Under the pieces are notes generated by a model. It saw only the letters and a list, made by a program, of their open reading frames with translations. It was not told where the DNA came from and did no database searches. From Marivibrio sp040218065 (lineage in GTDB: Bacteria; Pseudomonadota; Alphaproteobacteria; UBA8366; Aestuariispiraceae), in assembly GCF_040218065.1 (NCBI RefSeq), contig NZ_JAVJQE010000008.1, forward strand, positions 310,001 through 374,000: DNA of 64,000 nt, read 5' to 3'. A program made the translations under genes and the position numbers. Positions 50,559 through 58,839 of the stretch are shown one piece after another (position 1 is the first letter of the stretch; every line of letters begins with the position of its first letter).

Positions 50559-51317
50559 TCAAAGCCTCATCTGTTGGACCTGCGCGCTCAGACCCCCGTC
50601 GAGGACCCAGAGCTGACCGCTGGCGTAGCGCGCCTCGTCGGAGGCGAGCCAGTTGACCAAATTGGCGATATCCTCGGGCGTGCCGTAGCGGCGCATCGGG
50701 TGCACGTCGCGCACCGCCTGCTGGAGGCTTTCGATGTCGCCCGCGCCCTGGAAAAAGCTCTGCAGCATCGGCGTGTCGATATAGCCCGGGCAGACCGCGT
50801 TGACGCGGATCCCCTCCGGCCCGTGGTCGCAGGCCATGGCGCGGGTAAGCGCGTGGACTGCGCCCTTGGTCGCGCAGTAGGCCGCCAGATGCGGGTCGGC
50901 GATGAAGCCGTCGTAGGAGCCGAAATTGATCACCGAGGCCTCGCCCGCCCGGCGCAGGGCGGGGAGCGCGTATTTCACCGTCAGGAACATCGCGGTCACG
51001 TTGATCGCGAAGATGCGGTTCCACTCCTCGAGCGTCGTGTCCTCGACCGTCTTCTCGATCTCGATGCCGGCGGCGTTGACCAGGATCTGCAGCGGCGCGT
51101 CGTCCGCGCCCTGCTTCGCGAAGAAATCGGCGACCGCCGCCTCGTCGGTCACGTCGAGGGGCTGGACCGTCACGCCGTCGGGCGGCGTCTGATCGAGGTT
51201 CGCGACGTCGCAGGCGACGACCGCCGCCCCCTCGGCGGCGAAGCGCCGACAGATCGCCTGACCGATGCCGCCGCACCCGCCGGTGACGACGGCGCGCTTG
51301 CCCTGAAGCTTGCTCAC
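50559..51317 (-). CDS. SDR-family oxidoreductase
   Basis: 252-residue short-chain dehydrogenase with VTGGCGGIGQAICRRF, NAAGIEIEKT, FGSYDGFIADPHLA (catalytic Ser) and AYCATKGAVHALTRA (Tyr-x3-Lys), then CPGYIDTPMLQ. It differs clearly from the second SDR of this operon. The start overlaps the Rieske oxygenase stop by 4 bp. The substrate is unknown; oxidation of a hydroxylated product of the oxygenase is a reasonable guess. Confidence 0.9.
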   Translation of the reverse strand: MSKLQGKRAVVTGGCGGIGQAICRRFAAEGAAVVACDVANLDQTPPDGVTVQPLDVTDEAAVADFFAKQGADDAPLQILVNAAGIEIEKTVEDTTLEEWNRIFAINVTAMFLTVKYALPALRRAGEASVINFGSYDGFIADPHLAAYCATKGAVHALTRAMACDHGPEGIRVNAVCPGYIDTPMLQSFFQGAGDIESLQQAVRDVHPMRRYGTPEDIANLVNWLASDEARYASGQLWVLDGGLSAQVQQMRL

Positions 51318-52468
51318 GCCGCGCCCTCCTCGGCGTAGAGAGCGGCGTAGGCGTCGAGCACCAGCCCGTGGAAATGATGCACCGCGTGCTCCGACAGACC
51401 GGAGCCGCCGGGATCGACGACGAAGCGGCCCTGGCGAAAGGCCGGCGTCTCCATGCCTTTCTGCACCGATTCAACGAGGCCGATGTCCTCCGGCTGCAGC
51501 ACTTCGTCGATATAGCGGATGGCCTCGCGCTCGTCCGCGTTGGGCGTCGGCTCCTCCAAATAGAAGTCATAGGTCTCGAGCGTCCGATCGGGTCCCAGCG
51601 GGATCACGTTCAGCACCAGGAAGTTCCCCCGACCCGGATAGCGCATCAGGCAGGTGGTCGGCCACAGCCACCAGACGGCGTGGTCGCGCACGGTTGCGTT
51701 CTCCACCGAATAGGCGCTGTTGGCGGCCTTGCCCGCCTCGGCCATGTGGCTGGAATAGATGCCGTGGGTGGTCACCTTGTAGGTGTCCATGTCGACAAGC
51801 GTCACGAAATCCTTGTGCGCGATGTGGCAGTGGTAGCATTCCAGGAAATTGTCGACGACGTTCTTCCAATTGGAGCGGATGTCGTAGGTGAGGCGATGCG
51901 CGAAGGTGAGCTCGCCGACGTCCGGCGCGTAGCGCATGATCTCGGCCGACAGATCGCCCGACTGCTCGGCCAAGGGCGTCGCGTTCGGGTCCAGGTTCGC
52001 GAAGATGAAGCCGCAGAACTCCTCCACCCGGATCGGATCCAGGCAGATCGCGCTCTTGTCGAAATCCTCCAGATGCTGGGTGTGGGGCGCGGCGCGCAGC
52101 TGGCCGGTCAGATCGTAGGTCCAGGCGTGATAGGGGCAGGTGATGCCGCTCGTTTTTCCCTCGCCGGTCAGCAGGTGGTGGGCGCGGTGTTTGCAGACGT
52201 TGTAGAAGCCCCGCAACTCCCCGTCGCGTCCGCGCACCAGCAGGATCGGCCGGCCGGCCAGCTCGGTCGCGACGTAAGCGCCCCGCTCGCGCAGTTTCTC
52301 CGCATGGCAGACCCAGCGCCAGCTCTTCGCGAAGATCGCCTCCCGCTCGGCCGCGAACCAGGCGGGGTCGGTGTAGGCGTCGGCGGCCAGCGAGTGGGAG
52401 CGCGTCACCTTCGGGTCAAAGCCCTGGCGCAACGCCTCGAAGGCCGCGCGCGGCGGCGCGATGGTCAT
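51314..52468 (-). CDS. Rieske oxygenase, aromatic/quaternary-amine type
   Basis: 384-residue oxygenase. The [2Fe-2S] ligands are in CKHRAHH and CPYHAWTYD; the catalytic iron region reads VVDNFLECYHCHIAHKDF (two His) with a later Asp/Glu. This architecture is shared by glycine-betaine monooxygenase (GbcA), carnitine oxygenase (CntA) and stachydrine demethylase. ATG 52468 has GGAGGATGATTC directly before it. No reductase gene is adjacent. It is the first gene of the six-gene minus operon, and its promoter lies against the end of the GlxA regulator gene. Confidence 0.87.
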   Translation of the reverse strand: MTIAPPRAAFEALRQGFDPKVTRSHSLAADAYTDPAWFAAEREAIFAKSWRWVCHAEKLRERGAYVATELAGRPILLVRGRDGELRGFYNVCKHRAHHLLTGEGKTSGITCPYHAWTYDLTGQLRAAPHTQHLEDFDKSAICLDPIRVEEFCGFIFANLDPNATPLAEQSGDLSAEIMRYAPDVGELTFAHRLTYDIRSNWKNVVDNFLECYHCHIAHKDFVTLVDMDTYKVTTHGIYSSHMAEAGKAANSAYSVENATVRDHAVWWLWPTTCLMRYPGRGNFLVLNVIPLGPDRTLETYDFYLEEPTPNADEREAIRYIDEVLQPEDIGLVESVQKGMETPAFRQGRFVVDPGGSGLSEHAVHHFHGLVLDAYAALYAEEGAA

Positions 52469-52562
52469 TGAATCATCCTCCAAAATCCGAACGGGCGGTG
52501 GTCCCAGGACGCCCAGTCTGGTAAGCCGCGCGCCCGTTACCCTGTCCAAGGTAGCCGGCGAC

Positions 52563-53585
52563 TTAACTTTTTCCGCCATCCGGTCCCGCCGCGGAGGCGG
52601 GGTGCATCGGCCAGGCGCGGTATTCGAACGGCACGCGGCCCGCGACCCGGTCGGACCGCGGCGTGATCGCGAAACGCGCCTTGTAGGCGCGGCTGAAATG
52701 CTCCGGGTTGGCGAAGCCGCAGGCGAGCGCGATTTCTAGCACGCTCATCTCCGTCTGCGTCACAAGCGCCCGGCCCCGGTCGAGGCGGATGTCGCGATAA
52801 TATTGCACCACGGATTTACCCGTGTACTCGCGGAACAGGCGGGTCAGATGGCGGTGGGACAGGCCGACGGCCGCCGCCACCTCCGGCGCGCTCAAGGGCT
52901 CTTCCAGATGGCGCTCCATCGCCAGGATGGCGGCGCGCAGCTTGGCCGGCGCGCTCGAGCCGACGGGCTCGTAGCCGGCAGGGTTCTGGCGCTCGCTGGC
53001 CAAACGCAAGCGATCGTGGAAGAGGTAGCGGGCGGCGGCGTTCGCCAACGCCTCGCCGTGATGCAGGCGCAGGATTTGAAGCGCGAGGTCGACGGAGGCG
53101 ACGCCGCCCGCGCCGGTCAGTCGGTCGCCGTCGATGACGAACAACTCCTCGCTCACCTCGACCTCCGGGTGAACCTCCTGCAACGCGTCGATATGCTCGT
53201 AATGGCAGGTCGCGCGCCGGCCGGTCAGCAGGCCCGCCTCCGCCAGGATGAAGGCGCCCGTGTCGAGACCCCCCATCGCCGCGCCGCGCCGCGCCCAGCG
53301 GCGCAGCCGCCCCATCAGACGGTCGTCCCCATAGGCCGCCTCGGGCGTCCAACTTGACGAGACGACGGCGAGATCCACCGTCCAATCGTCCGCCGCGGCG
53401 ATCGGCTCGGTCGTCAGCGACAGCCCGTTGCTGGCGGGCAGCGCGCCGCCTGCGCTGGAGAACAGCCGCCAGCGATAGAGCGCCCCGTTGTTCAGATAAT
53501 TCGCCGCCCGCAACGGATCCAAGAACGCGATCGTCGCCATCGCGTTGAAGTTGGGGATGAGGACGAGGGCGATGCGGTGGGACAT
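52563..53585 (-). CDS. GlxA-family AraC regulator
   Basis: 340-residue regulator. The N-terminal DJ-1/PfpI-like domain (IALVLIPNFNAMATIAFLDP, GGLDTGAFILAEAGLLTGRR) lacks an evident catalytic Cys at the usual elbow. The C-terminal AraC domain (LSAPEVAAAVGLSHRHLTRL, VLEIALACGFANPEHFSRAY) is complete. Carnitine (CdhR) and betaine (GbdR) regulators belong to this group, and it lies upstream of the carnitine-like operon in the same direction, so it probably controls it. The 95-bp gap to the Rieske gene contains the promoter. Confidence 0.87.
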   Translation of the reverse strand: MSHRIALVLIPNFNAMATIAFLDPLRAANYLNNGALYRWRLFSSAGGALPASNGLSLTTEPIAAADDWTVDLAVVSSSWTPEAAYGDDRLMGRLRRWARRGAAMGGLDTGAFILAEAGLLTGRRATCHYEHIDALQEVHPEVEVSEELFVIDGDRLTGAGGVASVDLALQILRLHHGEALANAAARYLFHDRLRLASERQNPAGYEPVGSSAPAKLRAAILAMERHLEEPLSAPEVAAAVGLSHRHLTRLFREYTGKSVVQYYRDIRLDRGRALVTQTEMSVLEIALACGFANPEHFSRAYKARFAITPRSDRVAGRVPFEYRAWPMHPASAAGPDGGKS

Positions 53586-53795
53586 AGGCGAGAGAGTAGT
53601 TCTCGTTCGGCCCGGCCCGCAAGCGAGCGGCCGGCGGAGGATCTCGGGGCGGGGGTCCGGGGGGGCGCCCCCGACGTCTGACAGGGCATGGACTATATCC
53701 GCTTTTCGTTAGTGGTTTCTTAAGCCTTTCGGGGGAATTTACCCTTCGATCCGGCCCCCTTATGAAACGCTTTCCGCCTTTGAAGGCAGCCCCCG

Positions 53796-54347
53796 ATGTT
53801 CGACTTCGAAGCGTTGCTTCCCTTGTCGGCGCACGCCGCCGCTTTTCTTCGTTGCTGGATGGAGTTGACGGTCGCCGGAATCTTGCCGCGGCGTTACGCC
53901 GCCGACGCCCGCATTCGCGGCGTCGAGCGCAAGGCTCTATGGCTCTATGCGCGGAACGAACTGGGGCGTTACGAGGCGGTCTTTCTGGGCGGCGATGTGC
54001 AACGGGCCTGGAACGCCGGCGCCGATGCGGCGTCGCTCGACGCTCTCATGGGGCCGGGGGCGGCCTGCGTGGCCGCGCGCTTCGACTACTGCCTTCGGGA
54101 GAAGAGGCTCATCCACAGCGTCTCGCGCACCGCGGCGAAACCCTGGCTCGTCGCCGAGCGGATTTACGGACCAGTGACCGACGCCTCCGGCGCGCCGCGT
54201 TACATCTTCGGCGCGACGGATTACGAGCGACATCACGTGCTCGAGTGCAAAGGCGTCCCGCCGCTCTCCTCCACCTTCTATGAAACCTACGACCCGATCA
54301 CGCGGCGGTATCTCGGCCCGATGCCGACCGATCACGCGGAAGGCTGA
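53796..54347 (+). CDS. Hypothetical protein, possibly PAS_5-like
   Basis: 183-residue protein. LRCWMELTVAGILPRRYAAD, IRGVERKALWLYARNELGRY, LMGPGAACVAARFDYCLREK and SRTAAKPWLVAERIYGPVTD are reminiscent of the alphaproteobacterial PAS_5 group, which bind unknown ligands, but the similarity is weak. No signal peptide or membrane helix is seen. It is flanked by regulators on both sides and is divergent from the first GlxA gene (210 bp, no recognised site). Confidence 0.55.
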   Translation: MFDFEALLPLSAHAAAFLRCWMELTVAGILPRRYAADARIRGVERKALWLYARNELGRYEAVFLGGDVQRAWNAGADAASLDALMGPGAACVAARFDYCLREKRLIHSVSRTAAKPWLVAERIYGPVTDASGAPRYIFGATDYERHHVLECKGVPPLSSTFYETYDPITRRYLGPMPTDHAEG

Positions 54348-54435
54348 AGGCTGCGGCTTCGCGCGGCGCGCGCCGCGGGATGAACCGCCCGTCCGCTTCC
54401 ACTTTTGGCGCCGGATCCTCTACACCGCGTCGAGG

Positions 54436-54600
54436 ACAGTCGGACGCGACATCGTGCGACGGTTCAGCGAGCAAATCCGAACCCGCGCCGGGCTTGTCGG
54501 CGCGCCGGACGCGGAGCGCATCCTGCGCGCTTTCGAAGCGACGCCGCGGGAACGCTTCGCGGGTCCCGGTCCCTGGACCCTTCTGACGCCGACGCCGGGA
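54436..54600 (+). pseudogene. Fragment of a protein-isoaspartate methyltransferase-like gene
   Basis: The plus frame reads GRDIVRRFSEQIRTRAGLVG, APDAERILRAFEATPRERFA and GPGPWTLLTP, which matches the N-terminal helix region of protein-L-isoaspartate O-methyltransferase-type proteins (usual words AF-x-x-VPRE-x-FLGPGPW). The SAM-binding domain is missing; after 54600 the sequence belongs to the end of the opposite-strand regulator. The upstream part of the frame shows no start. It is a gene scrap left by a deletion. Confidence 0.55.
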
Positions 54601-54637
54601 ATGGCGAAGATGCGGACGGCAAGCGCGGACCCGTCCG

Positions 54638-55681
54638 CTAGCGTCCGCTCTCTTCGCGCAGCAACGCCGGATCCAGGAACACCGCCGGTACGCTGGCGCT
54701 CGGGTCCTGGCGGCGATCGCGGCTCGGCGGGACGCCGAAATGCGCCTTGTAGGTGCGCGCGAAGTGGGGGAACGAGGCGAAGCCGGCCGAGGTCGCGACC
54801 TCTGCGACGCTGAGCGTCGTCTGCTGCAGCAGGTTCTGGGCGCGCGTCAGGCGCAGCGCGCGATAGTGCCCCTTCGGGCTCGCGCCCAGTTCCGCAAGGA
54901 ACAGCCGCTCCAACTGCCGCAGGGAGAGACCGGCCTCGGCGGCGATCTCCTCGCAGGAAATCGGGTCCTCCAAGGTCTCCTCCATCCGTGCGAGCGCCGT
55001 CGCCAGCGCGGGCGAGGCTGGGCGCGCCGGGCTGGGCGCTCCGGCCAGAAGCTGGCGCAGCGCGCCATAGGCCTCGCCGCGGTTCATATGCTCCGCCACT
55101 TGCAAGGCGAGGCGCCGGCCGCAGTCCCGCTCGATCACGATCAGCGCGAGGTCGATCACGTCCCCGCCCCCAACGCAGGTCAGGCACCGTTGGTGCGCGG
55201 CCACCGGCGCGTCTGACAGCGCCACGTCCGGAAAGGCTTCCTGGAAGCCGTCGCGGTTCGCCCAATGGACCGCCGCCTCCCCGCCGGAGAGCAATCCGGC
55301 CGCCGCCATTACGGCGGCGCCCGTCTCCACCCCGTAGACGCCGGCGCCGCGGCGATAGGCTTGGCGGATCAGGCCTGCGACCCGCTCGCTGTAGGCCGCG
55401 GTCAACGGATCGAAGCTGACCAGCAGCGCCAGATGGTCGATCTCGCCTGGGTCGAGCGCGTCGATCGGATGCGTCTGCGCGGGCAGTCCGCCGAAGGATC
55501 TGACCGTGGAGGCGTTGTCGCTCGCGGCGAGCGTCAGGTCGTACAGCCGCCGTCCGGCCTGCCAGTTCGCGACCGAGAAAGCGTCGTGCAGAAGGCCGAG
55601 CGGGGTCGCGGGAAAGCCTTCATGCAGCATCAGCACGACCTTGCGCGGCGTCCTAGAATTATCTGAAATCGACATAATCAT
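54638..55681 (-). CDS. GlxA-family AraC regulator, probably of betaine/choline genes
   Basis: 347-residue regulator. N-terminal DJ-1/PfpI-like domain: KVVLMLHEGFPATPLGLLHD, YGVETGAAVMAAAGLLSGGE. C-terminal AraC domain: SCEEIAAEAGLSLRQLERLF and VAEVATSAGFASFPHFARTY. The pattern is that of GbdR-type regulators responding to glycine betaine or dimethylglycine. It is divergent from the Rieske-GMC-SDR genes at 279 bp distance. Start choice is uncertain between 55681 and 55675; both lie inside an inverted repeat that could be an operator. Confidence 0.85.
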   Translation of the reverse strand: MIMSISDNSRTPRKVVLMLHEGFPATPLGLLHDAFSVANWQAGRRLYDLTLAASDNASTVRSFGGLPAQTHPIDALDPGEIDHLALLVSFDPLTAAYSERVAGLIRQAYRRGAGVYGVETGAAVMAAAGLLSGGEAAVHWANRDGFQEAFPDVALSDAPVAAHQRCLTCVGGGDVIDLALIVIERDCGRRLALQVAEHMNRGEAYGALRQLLAGAPSPARPASPALATALARMEETLEDPISCEEIAAEAGLSLRQLERLFLAELGASPKGHYRALRLTRAQNLLQQTTLSVAEVATSAGFASFPHFARTYKAHFGVPPSRDRRQDPSASVPAVFLDPALLREESGR

Positions 55682-55685
55682 GTCG
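55670..55685. promoter_or_regulatory. Inverted repeat over the GlxA regulator start codon
   Basis: CGACAT-AATC-ATGTCG is a perfect 6-bp inverted repeat that covers both candidate start codons of the regulator gene. It could be an autoregulatory operator or an mRNA hairpin occluding initiation. Confidence 0.4.
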
Positions 55686-55921
55686 GCTTATATCAAATCC
55701 TCTCTGTTCTGACAGCCTAGCGTCGCGCTCGGTCAGGTCGGCGCGGACGCCGATCTCGGCCTCGTCCCTTGAGGCGGGCGCTGGCGCGCCCTCCGCAAGG
55801 CGGGGCCTTGAGCGAATGGTCAAGACTTACGGCCCCCTCCTGAGGAGCGGTCCCGAGGGGCTGTCTGCGGCAGGACGGAGGGGCGGCGGCCCGGGCGCCG
55901 ACTGCAGACGGCGCGGCCAAG

Positions 55922-55945
55922 ATGACAAGATGACAAGATGACAAG
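55922..55945. repeat. Three tandem copies of ATGACAAG before the second Rieske gene
   Basis: Three perfect 8-bp units are followed by ATGAGGAG, which forms the Shine-Dalgarno of the gene at 55961. The rest of the 279-bp gap (55682-55960) has no gene. Each unit adds an ATG, in changing frames because 8 is not a multiple of 3. Confidence 0.85.
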
Positions 55946-55960
55946 ATGAGGAGACGCAGG

Positions 55961-57145
55961 ATGACCTCGCAAACCCACGACCAGAAGCGCCTCGACTGGG
56001 AGATCGGCGACCCGGAGCGCGCCTGGACGCTGCCCTCGCGCTATTTCTTCGATCCGGCGATCTACGCGCGCGAGGTCGAGGAGATCGTCCATAAGAGCTG
56101 GCACTGCGCCGCCCACGCCTCCGAAGTGGAGGAGCCCGGACAATTCGTGAAGTTCGACATCGACAAGCAGAGCGTCCTGATCGTACGCGCTGACGACGGC
56201 GAGGTGTACGCGTACCACAATGTCTGCAAGCACCGCGGCACGCAGCTGATCCAGGAGCGTCGGGGCCAGGTGCGCCAGATGATCACCTGCCCCTATCACG
56301 CTTGGAGTTATGCGCTGGACGGGTCGTTGAAGATCGCGCCGCGCACCCAGGAGCTGAAGGGCTTCGACGCGGGCGAGTTCCCGCTGTCCGCCGTACGCGT
56401 CGAGAAGTACGCCGGCTTCTACTTCATCAACATGGATGCGGACGCGCGGCCGCTGGCGGAGGAGGCGGACGGCGCCGAAGAGGCGATGCGGGCGTTCTTC
56501 CCCGATCTGGACGATCTGGTCTTCGAGGAGGAGGTCGACATGATCGTCGACGTCAACTGGAAGACCATCATCGACAACGAGATCGAAGGCTATCATTTCC
56601 AACTCTCCGGCCCGGTGCACAAGGAGATCTCACGTCTCATCGACTTCAAGGGCTACTCCATGACGCCGCACCCGCGCTGGTGGGATTTCAAGGGCCCGCC
56701 GAAGAAGGTGGAGAAGGCCTTCGGGCACGAGATCGCCGGCGCGCATTTCCAGACCGACTGGTTCTACAACGTCACGCTGTGGCCGATGACGACGCTTTAC
56801 ACCTTCCCCTATTCGGACGTGATCGGCACCTTCAACAAGATGCCGTTGGGGCCGGAGAAGACGCTGCTGCGCTTCGGCCATTACCGGCCGCGCGCGCGCA
56901 AGCCGGGGGCGCTCAGCCGCGCGGTGATCGACTGGTTCAACACCCAGCTCGGCCCCGAGGATATCGACCTCAACGTCATGGTGCAGAAGGGCGTCCATTC
57001 GCTCGGTTTCGATCAGGGCCGCTACGTGATCGACGAGGCGCGCAGCGCCAACAGCGAACATCTGGTCCACCACTTTCACACGCTGGTCTATCGCGCGCTG
57101 AGCGGCGACACGACGCCGCTGCGCTCGGCCGAGGCGGCGGAATGA
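55961..57145 (+). CDS. Rieske oxygenase, probable glycine-betaine/quaternary-amine monooxygenase
   Basis: 394-residue oxygenase. Rieske ligands CKHRGTQ and CPYHAWSYA; catalytic iron region TIIDNEIEGYHFQLSGPVHK. It lies beside a choline-dehydrogenase-like gene and a glycine-betaine-type transporter, so oxidative N-demethylation of glycine betaine (GbcA-like) is a fair guess. The second His of the catalytic site is shifted compared with the first Rieske protein of this window (HFQLSGPVH versus HCHIAH), so it belongs to another subgroup. ATG 55961 has GAGGAG upstream. It overlaps the next gene by 4 bp. No reductase gene is near. Confidence 0.83.
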   Translation: MTSQTHDQKRLDWEIGDPERAWTLPSRYFFDPAIYAREVEEIVHKSWHCAAHASEVEEPGQFVKFDIDKQSVLIVRADDGEVYAYHNVCKHRGTQLIQERRGQVRQMITCPYHAWSYALDGSLKIAPRTQELKGFDAGEFPLSAVRVEKYAGFYFINMDADARPLAEEADGAEEAMRAFFPDLDDLVFEEEVDMIVDVNWKTIIDNEIEGYHFQLSGPVHKEISRLIDFKGYSMTPHPRWWDFKGPPKKVEKAFGHEIAGAHFQTDWFYNVTLWPMTTLYTFPYSDVIGTFNKMPLGPEKTLLRFGHYRPRARKPGALSRAVIDWFNTQLGPEDIDLNVMVQKGVHSLGFDQGRYVIDEARSANSEHLVHHFHTLVYRALSGDTTPLRSAEAAE

Positions 57146-58839
57146 GGGGGCGCTCGCCGGCGGACGCGCCGGACTACATCATCGTCGGCGCCGGATCGGC
57201 CGGCTGCGTCCTGGCCAATCGGCTGAGCGCGGACCCCGAAACGCGCGTGCTGCTGATCGAGGCGGGGCCGAAGAACGACGCGTTGTCGTTGAAGATCCCG
57301 TCGGCGATGGCGATCAATCTGCAGCGCACGACCCACAATTGGGCCTTCCAGGGCGAACCGGAGCCGGGCCTGGACGGGCGCGCCGTCAAGCACGACCGCG
57401 GCAAGACGCTGGGCGGGTCGAGCTCGATCAACGGCATGGTATGCATCCGCGGCCACGCCGGCGATTATGACGGCTGGCGCCAGAAAGGATGCGCAGGCTG
57501 GAGCTACGCCGACGTGCTGCCCTACTTCAAGCGGCTGGAGACCTATCAGGGCGGCGGCGACCTCTATCGCGGCGACGACGGGCCGATGCGCGTCGCGCGA
57601 CCGGATCGCGGGCGCCTGCATCCGCTCTCCCGCGCCTTCCTCGCCGCGGGCCGCGAGGCCGGCTGGGCGGAGAGCGACGATATCTGCGGCGAGCGCCAGG
57701 AGGGCTTCGGCCTGCTCGACCAGACGATTCACAAAGGGGAGCGGTGGAGCGCCGCGCGCGGGTATCTCGATCCCGCGCGAAAGCGGGCGAACCTGGAGAT
57801 TCTGACCGACCGATTGGTCCGGCGCGTCGTCTTCAAGGGCGGGCGGGCGGTCGGCGTGGAGGTCCAGGAGGCGAACGGCGCGGTCCGGACGCTGCGCGCC
57901 GCGCGCGAGGTGATTTTGAGCGCGGGCGCGGTCGGCTCGCCCCATCTGCTGATGCTCTCCGGGGTGGGGCCCGGAGCGCATCTCGCGCAGCATGGGATTG
58001 ACGTGCTGGTCGACCGGCCCGGCGTCGGCGCGAACCTCAACGAGCATCCGGATTTCGTGCTCAAGTTCGGCTTGAAGCAGCCGCTCTCGCTGTGGCCGGC
58101 GACCAAGGGAATCGGGCGGATCGGCGCGGGCCTGCGCTGGCTCCTGGACCGCGGCGGCGTCTGCGCCACCAATCATTTCGAGACGGTCGCCTGCCTGCGC
58201 AGCGGCGAAGACGTCGCCTATCCCGACCTGCAGTTCACCATCGTGCCCATCGCCATGCAGGTGGACGGCTGGACGCCGATCCCGGCGCACGCCTTCCAGA
58301 TCCATGTCGGCCTGATGCGCGCGGACAGCCGCGGGTCGATCCGGCTGCGCAGCGCCGATCCGGCGGACGCCCCGCGCATCCAGGTCAATTATCTGGACGA
58401 TCCGCGCGACGCCGTGCGGCTGCGCGCCGGCGCGCGCATGGCGCGCAAATTGGTGGGCCAGCCGGCCTTCGCCGAGTTGGCGGGCGAGGAGATCTTCCCA
58501 GGCCCGCAGGTGGAAAGCGATTCCGCACTGGACGAGGCGTTGCGCGCGGCGGTCGACACGCAATGGCACCTGTCCTGCACCGCGCGCATGGGGCCGGTCG
58601 ACGACCCAAACGCCGTCGTCGACGTGGAGGGCCGCGTGATCGGGGTCGAGGGCTTGCGCGTCGTCGACGCCTCCGTCATGCCGGAGGTGGTCAACGGCAA
58701 CACCAACTGCCCGACCCTGATGATCGCCGAGAAGATGAGCGACGCGATCCTGGGTAAAGCGCCGCTTGCGCCCATCGAGGCGCCGGTCCGCGCGCCGGAG
58801 GCGCCCGCCGCCGGTCGGGAGCCCGCGCATGCCGGCTGA
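57142..58839 (+). CDS. GMC-family FAD oxidoreductase, choline dehydrogenase-like
   Basis: 565-residue flavoenzyme. FAD motif YIIVGAGSAGCVLANRLSAD, GMC signature 1 HDRGKTLGGSSSINGMVCIR, signature 2 LSAGAVGSPHLLMLSGVGP, and the C-terminal His (DTQWHLSCTARMG) with NGNTNCPTLMIAEKMSDAIL. The family includes choline dehydrogenase (BetA), which makes betaine aldehyde and can continue to glycine betaine. An extended Pro/Ala-rich tail of about 25 residues follows the usual end. The start overlaps the Rieske stop by 4 bp; the stop overlaps the SDR start by 11 bp. Confidence 0.88.
   Translation: MRGRSPADAPDYIIVGAGSAGCVLANRLSADPETRVLLIEAGPKNDALSLKIPSAMAINLQRTTHNWAFQGEPEPGLDGRAVKHDRGKTLGGSSSINGMVCIRGHAGDYDGWRQKGCAGWSYADVLPYFKRLETYQGGGDLYRGDDGPMRVARPDRGRLHPLSRAFLAAGREAGWAESDDICGERQEGFGLLDQTIHKGERWSAARGYLDPARKRANLEILTDRLVRRVVFKGGRAVGVEVQEANGAVRTLRAAREVILSAGAVGSPHLLMLSGVGPGAHLAQHGIDVLVDRPGVGANLNEHPDFVLKFGLKQPLSLWPATKGIGRIGAGLRWLLDRGGVCATNHFETVACLRSGEDVAYPDLQFTIVPIAMQVDGWTPIPAHAFQIHVGLMRADSRGSIRLRSADPADAPRIQVNYLDDPRDAVRLRAGARMARKLVGQPAFAELAGEEIFPGPQVESDSALDEALRAAVDTQWHLSCTARMGPVDDPNAVVDVEGRVIGVEGLRVVDASVMPEVVNGNTNCPTLMIAEKMSDAILGKAPLAPIEAPVRAPEAPAAGREPAHAG

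Noticed and set aside
50554..51570. Upstream extension of the BKACE frame
   Set aside because: It overlaps the SDR gene entirely and has no domain; BKACE begins at MASKKKQKS with family-typical length.
56302..57141. Plus-strand extension before the GMC oxidoreductase
   Set aside because: It lies within the second Rieske gene in another frame and shows no signature; the FAD motif begins soon after 57142.
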